64,000 nucleotides of DNA from Venturia oleaginea (lineage: Eukaryota; Ascomycota; Dothideomycetes; Venturiales; Venturiaceae): contig JABMLP010000002.1 of assembly GCA_013176395.1 (NCBI GenBank), positions 2,046,001 to 2,110,000 of the forward strand, given 5' to 3'. Below are positions 42,400-51,977 of the stretch, piece by piece (positions within the stretch are counted from its first letter, which is position 1; every line of letters starts with the position of its first letter). A program made the position numbers and the translations under genes. The notes under the pieces were generated by a model. The model had not been told where the DNA came from. It was given only the letters and a program-made list of their open reading frames with translations, and searched no databases.

Positions 42400-43392
42400 C
42401 TACTTTTCAGCTAGCAGCTTCCTGAAGCCTTTGACGAGGCTGGCTTTTTCCTCTGGGGTGGCGTCGCCACTTCCGGCCCATCTGATCCTACACTTTCGAT
42501 CTACGAGGAAGACGGTTCCAGCACTCAGGTTGACGACACCAATTGTCTCCGCAACGCTACCCGGCATTTCCTTGAGTTTGAAGTAATTTCCCCATTCCTC
42601 CTTTTTCATGGTCTTCCTTAGATTCCAACCGAAGAGATATCCAAACCAGCGCATAACAGGTTTATCCTCGACATCAATCTCCACGATCTGCGCTTTCCCC
42701 GCATACAGATCAATCAACGATCTGATCTCTGGATTCTGGTGTTCTCTCGATCCAAAGAAGGAAAGACACTGATTCCTAGCCCACAACCTACTGAAAACAC
42801 CTACTACGGTAACCTTGCCAGTCAAAACCTTCGTTGTACTACTGACACCACCCTCCACAGCATCTTGCCCTTTATCCAACGTCGTCCCTCTCAAGTTCGG
42901 AAACCACAAACTTGCCTCTTTCTTCCAGACCCGCTCATTAGCAATCCAGCTCTTGCCCTTTGCATTATCCAGCCCTTTCCAGTTTTTGAAATAAGGCTGC
43001 GCGACGGCTCTTTTGAGCTCTTCTCGCCGTTGGAGATGTTTATCCCAGTTCCCAAAGTCTTTTCGCTTTTCGCCCCAGGTGCGCTTGTCTTGGGTGTCGT
43101 TGTCTAAGGGATGGGGTGGGATGCGTTGACCGATGGGCCGGCCGAGGGGTTGCAGTTCGGAGAGTTTGAAACCGGAGCGAGGTATGGATGAGGGACTTCT
43201 GGGGGTTGGTTTGGAATTGGAAGGGTCGAGGAGGTTATCTGCTAGGCCTTGGATGGGTTTGCGGTTTGGAGATTGAGGTGTTTGGCGCAAAGGTTGGAGG
43301 GTGCGAAATTGGCGATTCGCGCATGATTTGCAGACGGTGCGTTGAGGGCCATGGACTAGGGAGCGGAGGAGGAGTAGCTGGGATGGCTTCAT
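42400..43392 (-). CDS. ATP10: Mitochondrial F1F0-ATPase assembly factor ATP10
   Basis: Inner-membrane assembly factor that chaperones ATP6 into the F0 sector. A single exon of 330 codons. The basic, Arg/Ser/Gln-rich N-terminus (MKPSQLLLLRSLVHGPQRTV) is a mitochondrial targeting sequence. The conserved body includes KRAVAQPYFKNWKGLDNAKG, EASLWFPNLRGTTL, the GKVTVVGVFSRLWAR thioredoxin-like segment, KPVMRWFGYLFGWNLRKTMK, and a C-terminal NLSAGTVFLVDRKCRIRWAG block. It is somewhat longer than yeast Atp10 (279 aa) because of its N-terminal linker. No lesion was seen. Confidence 0.93.
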   Translation of the reverse strand: MKPSQLLLLRSLVHGPQRTVCKSCANRQFRTLQPLRQTPQSPNRKPIQGLADNLLDPSNSKPTPRSPSSIPRSGFKLSELQPLGRPIGQRIPPHPLDNDTQDKRTWGEKRKDFGNWDKHLQRREELKRAVAQPYFKNWKGLDNAKGKSWIANERVWKKEASLWFPNLRGTTLDKGQDAVEGGVSSTTKVLTGKVTVVGVFSRLWARNQCLSFFGSREHQNPEIRSLIDLYAGKAQIVEIDVEDKPVMRWFGYLFGWNLRKTMKKEEWGNYFKLKEMPGSVAETIGVVNLSAGTVFLVDRKCRIRWAGSGDATPEEKASLVKGFRKLLAEK

Positions 43393-43645
43393 TGTTGCCC
43401 GTCACTCAATTGATGCGTTGAGATGGTTGTGTTGTTCACGATGATTTTTTAGGAGATCGAGCTTCCGAGATCGGTTAGCGTGAGGCTCACAAGGCTGCAT
43501 TATGCCACGAATGGGACGTAACAATTATATACAACTCAGTTGGTTTAAGCGTGTAAATTCAAGAGAGAGCCGTTGATTGTTAGCATAAAGAGACCGCAGC
43601 TTCATGCGTATAGCTTCGACCTCCATTGACATCTGGGTACCATCC

Positions 43646-45084
43646 CTAAAGCTTCGCCTTCTTCCGAGGTCGAGGAGGCACCTGTGCATTGAAAGCTTCC
43701 ATAACCCTGGGACTCAAAGTGTATTTCTCAACCTCGGGCGTACTATCCCATTGCTTCTTCAAGAGCTCTTCGTTTACTCTCCATCGCGCCAGCTCCATAC
43801 CAATCCACCCTGCCGCATTCTGTCCTGTTTCCGCAACTTTCTCCATGGGGATCAAATGGCCTGCCCCCTTGATCACAACTTCTACGACCCGACCAATCTT
43901 GGCTCCTCCAGAACCGCCCACGCCTGATCCAGTCATAGCCATTTTCTGAGCAGTGAACTCAGGGGCTGAAAGATCAGATGTTTCACCGAAGATATAGAGT
44001 ACACTTGGTCGTAGATATGGGATGTTTCGAAGTGTCATCGGCGCGGCTGGTGCGTAGAAAGGGGCTACGAGTCCTTCTGTTGGCACATCGGGATGCGTCA
44101 AGTTATGGGGAGGGGAGTTGGGTAGTAAAGGCAAATTTGGACGGACAAAGGTAAATACTTCTTGGTGTTTAGGTGTTGTTAGGGTGACTTCTTTCTCCTC
44201 GTTGTTGGCGGTCGTATTCGGCGTGACCGTGGGTTCCACAGTCACTGTGGCACCTATTGCTGCGGGTGAAGGCTGAGACTGCGGGTAGATTTTCGTGGGT
44301 AGGTCTCGGAGTCCATGTTGAATCCATAATTTCAAGACTCGCGGATCCCATGCTTGGTAGAATGGACTGCGGGCGAAACTTTCAGCAGCTACTTTTCTGG
44401 AGGGCCATTTGTCGCGGCGGTATGCTGACATGGCGGCTGGGGTGAGATTTCCTTTCACTGAAGCTGTTGCGGCAAAGACGGGATCGATCAAGACCAAGGT
44501 TTCCAAGAGTCGAGGATGCATCAGGGAAAGATTTACTAAGTTGTTGCCGCCCATGCTGTGGCCTACGCCGATTATCGGACGAGGCATTTCTGCGCGGAAT
44601 GTGTTGACCATGTGGAGAAGATCTCGCGGATGGTCGTACCAGCTTGCTATTTCCTTGTCAGTTTGTTTCTATATCTGATGTCGGCAAGTACCATACGGTC
44701 ATTCCCAAGCTTGTCTTCATTCAGTACACTACTCATTCCTTGTTGGGCTACATCTGCTATCCATATACTTCTGATTCTGAAGCCCGCAGACTTGGAGAGT
44801 TTCAGTAGTTCATCCCATAACGGCTCATATAGTTCCTTCGAAATCGTTAGACGGATTGCAGAGGGTTCGTGATGGATGATGTGTACTACCTTCGGGAAGC
44901 CGTTCGCGTGTCCGCCTATTATGGTAACATCACCGGGTTGAGGATTGAGGTTATCCGATGGTGTATACTGCTTGATGGCTATATGTAGGACCTCTTCTTG
45001 GGAATGTAGAGTTGCATGAGGATAGCCCCGAATATGTTGACAGGGAAGTGTGTGCTCCTGCACCTTGTAATGGGATGTTGACAT
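43646..45084 (-). CDS. Alpha/beta hydrolase with C-terminal AKL (likely peroxisomal)
   Basis: Serine hydrolase/esterase of unknown substrate. Two exons (45084-44697, 44646-43646) join at NDP/SWYDHPRDLLHMVN to give 462 aa. The nucleophile elbow is GVGHSMGGNN (catalytic Ser in GHSMG), and IIGGHANGFPKVV is the oxyanion-side loop. A late Asp lies after the SVLYIFGETSDLS strand, and the catalytic His is in IKGAGHLIPMEK. The protein ends RKKAKL; AKL matches the PTS1 consensus. Fungal Lpx1/peroxisomal-hydrolase relatives share this layout. A Thr/Pro/Val-rich insertion separates the cap. Start MSTSHYKVQEHTL is chosen because upstream codons lack conservation-like features; an ATG at 45180 is possible. 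Confidence 0.85.
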
Positions 45085-46821
45085 CGTATTGCCTCGCTCT
45101 ATGTTTACGCTCAATGAAAGATGGAGGTACGGAGGTAAACCTTGGCCGTAACAAAGCCGAGGTCTTGATGGGGACGGCATTTGAAAGGCAATGCTTCATC
45201 TTCAACGCAACATGTTTCATTTTGCTCGGTTAAGAGGCGATTGCTCACATACACATTCATGTTGAAAAGAGTTGATTGATTGATTGATTGATTGATTTTA
45301 TCCTACTCGGTTGCAGCCGCTTAATCACGCAGCTATGTCTGGTTAGGAGGACTTCATCAGACAGCCGACACGTGATAGATTATATAATCCACCGCGCCCC
45401 ACTTCGCCCCGTTCACTGAAACAAGACCAGCTGTCCCTTCGATCCTCCCTCTTTTCCCTTAACCAGTATCTCCAAATGCCCGCTGGCTCTTGTAGATACT
45501 GGTTACTCTGCTAGTATATCTGTGCTATGTAGACTCAAGAGGCAATGCCTCGTGTTTCGCTATCCTTCTACCTACAGTCTCCCTCTAGTGCTCAGCTTTG
45601 TCTATCTGTTTCGCCTTATCTCTTAAGGCCAATGGGTTCCCTAAGTATGTTTCTGCTTGTGAAAGTTGCCTTGCACCAGATTCCTATGCGGCAGTGTATT
45701 TGGTTGTGTGATGCTGGAGACAATAGTAACCATCGTAGACGTGATTTCGCTGCTTGGGTGTGATACTCCGGGTATGCCCGTGGACGAGGCTGTCTGGTAG
45801 CTGCCGTATTGTATGGCGCCGATCGTGCTATAGACCTGCCGTCTTATAGTCGGAGCCTACCTGCTGCTAGTCGCTCTCCCTGCTTGCTATATCGCGCTCC
45901 TACTCTTGCCAATGCCATAACTGGGACGCAACAGTCTGGGGAGAGGCTCAAGGCTACGTCTGCTGGCTTGTAGGGAGGGGATTTGCCGCCAATAAGCTCC
46001 TTCTATACGTCCTTACTGCTTACTGTGTTGCTCACCTACTCTTGCCAATGCCATACTGGGACGCAACAGTCTGGGGAGAGGCTCAAGGCTACGTCTGCTA
46101 GCTTACAGGGAGGGGATTTGCCGCCAATAGGCTCCTTCTATGCGTCCTTACTACTTACTGTGTCGCGCACCTACTCTTGCCAATGCCATAACTGGGAGGC
46201 AACAGTTTGGGGAGAGGCTCAAGGCTCTGGGCAACAGCTTGTAGCAGGACGGTTTGCCAAGACGTTGGGAGAGGTTGTCTAGTCGTTGCAGTGGTGTGTG
46301 GTGCCGATTGTTGCACACCGGGCGTCTGGTGTTTGAGTTGTGTTGAAGGTATTGCCGTTCTAGCAGTGACTCGTCGACTCGGAGCGTTGCAGTGTCATCT
46401 GGGGTGATGGACTAGCCGGGAGATAGTGACTAGATGGTTGCTGTTGTCTTTGGTGGACGCATCGTTCGTGTAGCTTGCTCATGTATTCGTCTGCTTGCTC
46501 TGCCGTGGCCGCGACGGCGACTCTAGAGGTATCTCATCGACGCTGAGGGACGCGCGATGGCCTCTAGAGGCCGGAGCGGCCACTGGCAGAGGTGTTTTGA
46601 TGATCTTTAGATGATACTTCTGTAAATTCCAAAAATTGAGTTCTCGCTGTGTGTGCTCTTTTTTGTGTTGAAAAAAGTTGGAAGGGGTTAGGTGTCGAGC
46701 TTCAGTTTTGCACTTTGCACGTGACTACGTAGAAGTGTTTTGGTTCGCGGGCCAAGAATCGCGTCGGATCGCATTGATATTGAACGCCTCGCGCGCATTC
46801 TCGAACTTCCAGTCCAATTTC
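45085..46821. other. Gene-poor interval with repeats
   Basis: Contains a (TTGA)n run at about 45272-45297, a 2.6-copy tandem repeat of ~136 bp (45898-46259), and a perfect 14-bp palindrome GGCCTCTAGAGGCC near 46559. The open frames here follow the repeat and show no domain. A non-coding transcript is possible but unsupported. Confidence 0.55.
45898..46259 (+). repeat. Tandem repeat, unit about 136 bp, 2.6 copies
   Basis: Each unit starts TACTCTTGCCAATGCCATAA and contains CAACAGTCTGGGGAGAGGCT and GGGATTTGCCGCCAATARGC. Copies begin near 45900, 46037 and 46171. The third is truncated and diverged after the GGCTCAAGGCT motif. Copies one and two differ by about 10 substitutions and one 1-bp gap. 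Confidence 0.85.
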
Positions 46822-49664
46822 ATGCCCCCCTTAACAATGTCGCGTCCCGAGCAACTGGATGAAGAACCCCAAGGTCCAGGTATCTTCCACGAGGCTATCT
46901 TTACTATAATTCCTAGTGATGACTTGGAAGGAGACCATTTACAACAGGTACACTCGACTTCCACAATCCCATCGCATCCTATCCCCAACTCTAACGCGTC
47001 CAATACAGTTGGCAGACCTGGTGGTGAAAGGCGAAGGCCAATACCAACCTCTCGACCCCGAATCCAATCGAATCAAAGGTATCAAAGAGCTCAACCTCAT
47101 CATCTCCACCACCGCAGACTTCCCGGATTACAAACTCGCCATCGAATCCTTCATACACGTCGTTAAACCTTCCTACATCACTCACTGTATTGAAAAGAAG
47201 AAACAGATGAACCCGCGCCCATATAGCCCGGACTACAACATGTTCATGAGCGATGTTGTCATCGCGTGCGGAGCCATTCCTCAAGGAGACCAGGAAGCTA
47301 TCGCGGGAGGTGTGATAGCTATGGGTGGCACATATTCCCAGCTAATGTCGAAGCTCGTCACACATCTCATCGTCTTGACAGATGACGATCCCCGAAGCAG
47401 AACCGTGAAAGACAAGAATCTGAGATGCAAGGTTTTGATGCCGCACTGGTAAGTCAACGGCACCCTTCGTCGGCCTTCCTCCTAACTTAGACAGGTTCGA
47501 CGACTGCCTCCGTCTTGGTAGGCGCATCGGAGAGCAGCCGTACATGTTTCCAGACCCAGAAATTTTGTATCAGCAGAGGACTTCGAAGCCTCCAAGACCA
47601 CAGGTCAGCGACGATGTCAAAGGCGCTTCCTCGCCACACCCTGCCCACATGCCCACACCAGATCCTAGCTTCTCCGGCTCAACTCGACGTCTCACTGTAT
47701 TCAAGGATCGCAAGATCATAATCTCAGACGACCTTGCCATCAGTACATCCCTTCGAAGAGTTCTTGAGGATCTCATAACAACAGCTGGTGGACATGTAGT
47801 TGAGGGCTTGAATGAATGTGATACGCTCGTTTGCCAATACCGGGAGGGTGCGCAATACATCACAGCAAGTCAAGCTGGCCGCGAAGTGGGCAATCTAGGC
47901 TGGCTTTATCATATGATAACACACAATCGATGGACAGTGCCTACTCGAAGATTGCTCCATTATCCCGTACCGAAGAATGGGGTCCCTGGATTTGAGGACT
48001 TCACCATCAGTGTTTCCAATTATGCTGGCGAGTCTCGACTATACTTGGAAAATCTTGTCAAGGCTTGCGGCGGAGCTTTTACAAAGACCATGCGACAGGA
48101 TAACACACATCTTATCACGGCACATACAGCTAGTGAAAAGTGCGACGCGGCTCGGGAATGGAATATCGAGTTGGTGAATCATTTATGGTTGGAAGAGAGC
48201 TACGCACAGCATCGCGTAGCGACATTGACAACCAAGAAGTACACCCATTTTCCACCGCGAACAAACTTGGGAGAAATTGTTGGCCAGACTAGGATCGATC
48301 GACAGGTAGTAGAGAAATACTTCTACCCACGGCCGGCTGCGACGAAGGGTAAGAAGACAGGCAAGCTACTGAGTGGTGCGCCAAACATGCAAAAAGAAAG
48401 CTCCAATTTGGAATCTTTGGAAACAATTGATACTGCTACGCCGCCACCAGAAGCCCATGAGGAGGCTGACCATATGGATATAGATGAGGAGCCGCCCACG
48501 ATTGCGCAAAAAGGCAAACGTGTTCGTCCGTCAAAAACAGCAGTGACAGACGATGAAAACGAACCTCCCGCCACAGCTGTCAAGGCACGGCGCAGTAAAA
48601 CAGAACCTGGCCTGAAAACTCCCGCGCTACGCAAGTTCGTAGACTCGGAAAAGGAGAACGAAACGCCGGGAACCACCGGCTCACGTGGAGCCAAGGCTCG
48701 AGCGATGTCTAAACTACATGACGCAGCCGCGGACATGGCGTTGTACGACAAGGAGAGGAAGCGAGTGGGCGGTGTTACTCACGGGCGAGACCGACAGAGC
48801 CCCGTTGATCCAGACACACCTGCTGGAAAAGAAAAGCGCGGTCGCAAGCGGCAATCGACAGAAATGGAAGCAGAAGCAGAAGAAGAGACTGAGGAAGAGG
48901 CACCCGCAGTTGAAAAGCGAGGAAAGAGGGTCAAGAGTGGCGAGAAGCTGCCGAATATCGAGTACCGAATGGTACTGACTGGCTACCAACGATGGGTAGA
49001 CGATCCCAAGTCAGAGACGACGGAACGAAACACACTTCGCAATCTTGGCATCTCAATTGTCGAGGACACAGCAAAGGTGGATATTTTGTGTGCGCCCAAG
49101 ATCGTGCGGACGAAGAAGTTCATCAGCGCCCTGGCGCGCGCGCCCTTTGTTGTGTCAACAAGCTTCCTCGACTTCTGCCTCAAGAATCAGAAGGTACCAG
49201 CTCCTGAAAAGTTCACGTTGCAAGATGGAGATACGGAAGAAAAGACGGGGATGAAGTTGAAGGAAAGCATCGAGCAAGCTGAGAAGAACAACGGGCAACT
49301 TTTACAAGGCTGGCAGATATTCTGCACTTCGGATGTCACCGGCGGTTTCGACACGTACAAGACCATCATCGAGGCTAACGGCGGTGTGGCCATGCTGTAC
49401 AAAGGAAGGACAGCGATGAATGTATCGAAGCGAAGTTTCAATTCAGGAAATGTAGGTGCAGCAGCAGCAGAGAGTCAGGGTGAAGACAATGGTAATACAC
49501 TGTATTTGATTAGTGGTGAGAAGCCGTCAGAGGCTGGACTCTGGGATAAGTTCAAGCAGATGGCCAAGGCGGCTGATATGGTTCCTGTCATCGCACGATC
49601 AGACTGGATGATCTCTGTCGCGATGCGGCAGCTGGTACACTGGGATGACAAGTGGAAGCTGTAG
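46822..49664 (+). CDS. BRCT-repeat DNA damage scaffold (RTT107/Brc1 family)
   Basis: A nuclear scaffold that binds gamma-H2A and recruits SMC5/6 and nucleases to stalled forks. Exons 46822-46947, 47009-47448 and 47495-49664 join in frame to 911 aa. An N-terminal tandem of BRCT-like units includes FHEAIFTIIPSDDL, FIHVVKPSYITHCIEKKKQM, DVVIACGAIPQGD and VTHLIVLTDDDPRS, with KVLMPHWFDDCLRLGRRIGE as a BRCT-terminal Trp motif. More BRCT repeats follow (LRRVLEDLITTAGGHVVEGL; GNLGWLYHMI). The central linker is charged and low-complexity with basic NLS-like KRGKRVKSGEK. The C-terminal pair (YRMVLTGYQRWVDD; GLWDKFKQMAKAAD) is the phospho-H2A-binding module. Start at 46822 or 46837 cannot be decided. 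Confidence 0.85.
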
Positions 49665-50027
49665 ACCAGAAGCTGTAGAACATCGAAAGGTTTGTTATTT
49701 TTGGGTGGTCGGTCTGAACGTTCATGGATATAATTATCGCCTTCTTTATTGCTCAACTTTTTCGCAACTTGATATCCTTGAGCTGTGGGAGCGTTTCTGA
49801 TGCGCTCGACCTTGTTTTGTACATAGAAGCTGGCGTTGTATTCCTAATGAACTCCTTTTGTGGACCGCAAAGTCAAAATTAAGAGCTTAAATTAAATTCT
49901 TCTTTTCTTTTAATGGTAAGTTACCCATTTCGAGTCTCGGAGCTAACAATTAAAGTCCGAGATTCGACAAGTAACGAGAACAACACAAAGACTCCCTCAC
50001 ATTCTCCACCTCACAGCCATCTACAAA
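49665..50027. other. RTT107-VPS25 spacer
   Basis: 363 bp, AT-rich around 49880-49910. Contains the RTT107 3' UTR and the VPS25 promoter. No distinct element was recognised. Confidence 0.5.
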
Positions 50028-50681
50028 ATGACAGACTCCCTGTCCCTTCAAGGCTTCCAGGCCTCCTTGTCGGAACCGCTCACTCCCGCAACAACGATAA
50101 CTTCCGATAAACCCTTCGCATTCCCACCCCACTACTCCTTCCCTCCCTTCTTCACCCTCCAACCGACTCCCCTCACCCTCAGCTCTCAACTCGCATCCTG
50201 GAGCAGTCTAATCCTTTCATACTGCCGACACCACCGCATCTTCCAACTAAGCCCCGTAGAAACATTCAACACGGCGCTTTTCTACAACGAGTCCATCAAC
50301 AGGGAACTGAGTATCTCCGATATCCTCACCGTCCTCACATACATGTCTACCAAAGAGGGGAATTCGAGGGTTGAATGGATGAGTAAACCGCCTGCTGCTA
50401 GTAAAGGGGTGGATGGGGGAGGGGGGCGGTGTTGGGTTTTTTGGCGCAGGCCGGAGGAATGGGCTGATTTGATTTTGAGGTGGGTTGAGGAGATGGGGCA
50501 GAGGGGGGTTGTGCTTACCATGTGGGAGCTTGGGGAGGGGGATGGGACGAGGGGGTGGGATTTTCATGGGATGGATGAGGTTTTGTTGCAGAGGAGTGTG
50601 CAGGTTCTTGTTAAGAGGGGGAGGGCGCAGGTTTTTGGGGAGAGCGGGAGTGAGGGGGTGAAGTTTTTTTTAGATGTATGA
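50028..50681 (+). CDS. VPS25: ESCRT-II subunit VPS25
   Basis: Vps25 bridges ESCRT-II to Vps20 (ESCRT-III) during multivesicular body sorting. An intronless frame of 217 codons, family size ~200. The N-terminal FAFPPHYSFPPFFTLQP carries the PPxY/PPFF motifs that dock on Vps22/36. The first winged helix spans QLASWSSLILSYCRHHRIFQ to the FYNESINREL segment. The second includes DILTVLTYMSTKEG, a Gly-rich insertion (GVDGGGGRCW) and RRPEEWADLILRWVEEMGQR, ending GMDEVLLQRSVQVLVKRGRA. The 3' half is strongly G-rich on the coding strand. Convergent with the coiled-coil gene. Confidence 0.9.
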   Translation: MTDSLSLQGFQASLSEPLTPATTITSDKPFAFPPHYSFPPFFTLQPTPLTLSSQLASWSSLILSYCRHHRIFQLSPVETFNTALFYNESINRELSISDILTVLTYMSTKEGNSRVEWMSKPPAASKGVDGGGGRCWVFWRRPEEWADLILRWVEEMGQRGVVLTMWELGEGDGTRGWDFHGMDEVLLQRSVQVLVKRGRAQVFGESGSEGVKFFLDV

Positions 50682-51977
50682 GTCGGGTTGCATGCGTTTA
50701 TGTTTGGCGTATATGGTAGTACACGACAGGGCATAGGCAGAAGATATACCTGGGAAGAAAACTCTTGCGGTTGGAAACATGGTAGAAGGTATGATCTATG
50801 GAGTAGGCATCTACAAGTCACACTCTAACGATCTCATAACTCGACCTATCTTTATCCACGCGGTTACGAAGTCACAATTTTAACGATGATGACATAGATC
50901 TCGATAATTACACAAAGGGCTGATTACCCAGATACGATCCGAATATTTCCAGGGCTCTTACAACTTCCGAATACCCTCCAATCTGTCCCAAAATGCACCT
51001 CCCTTTCAAACTACCTAGCTAGCATCCAGTAACTCGGCCCTTTCACTCACAAGTTTGAGCCTGCCGGATAATAAAGTTTATCCTACTAGTACCTTTCTCC
51101 TTACTCAAATCACAGCGACAAGGCTCACTTCGAGATTAGTAGAGCAATCTATATACGATATACTCTACCGTTATCATGTCAATCATGAACAATACACCAT
51201 CAAGCTGCATAAGCACAGAGAAATAGCCCAGTGGAAATTCGAATCTATACTAATAGTCTTCGGCTTCCTATGGGCGGACTTGAAATCACAGTAGTGCGAA
51301 TAAGAATATTAATTTCAGTCACACAGTCTCATATCGAGAACGGAGAAGATTAATTCAATTCAATACACATCAGAGATTAGAGATTAGAGATTTCTATAAA
51401 TCTATATACCACTTATTGGGTTGGAGGGGGTAAGTGGAGAAATGTACGGGTAAAAGATGGGGAAGGAGTGAGTATAATAGAATGAGACGTTTGAGAAGAT
51501 GGGAATCAAAGAGTGAGCATGTATATAACTTAACTTTAAACCCACTTTCAACCATCTGTAGATTTCAAGACTGGTTGGTATAAGAGGAGTTGTAATATTC
51601 CAAGACACTTGGAGAGGGGGTGTATGCTGTCATTGTATGTAGATTCGAATGAAAAAATAGATACTAAAAGCGTAATGTGAAGCACTTCCCGTAGCCCTGA
51701 GAAATCTCATCGCAAGTACCTGACCCTGAGAGGATCGAAATTGGCGTCGTCCCCAGATTCTCGTGGCAAACGACGCATTCCACAAAGCAGACTAAAAACT
51801 GGCTCTTGCGAAATTCATTCTGCAATGCCCCCCCCGTCCATCTTTCCAGTCCCTAAAGATCCACCCAAAACCATATCTAACTTGACAATATCGCAAAATC
51901 CACTCTACTCCTCTCCATCCTCGAACCTAGGTTCATCCACAACTTCGACCACGTCATGAAACTTTTCTCCAACCTCT
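50682..51977. other. Convergent intergenic region
   Basis: About 1.3 kb between two convergent genes, AT-rich. It contains short microsatellite-like AGAGATTAG repeats near 51370-51392. Frames at 51402-51608 and 51741-51959 lack motifs and are treated as chance. Confidence 0.5.

Noticed and set aside
45540..46400. Several plus-strand frames in the tandem-repeat region
   Set aside because: They follow the repeat unit and lack any domain or start context.
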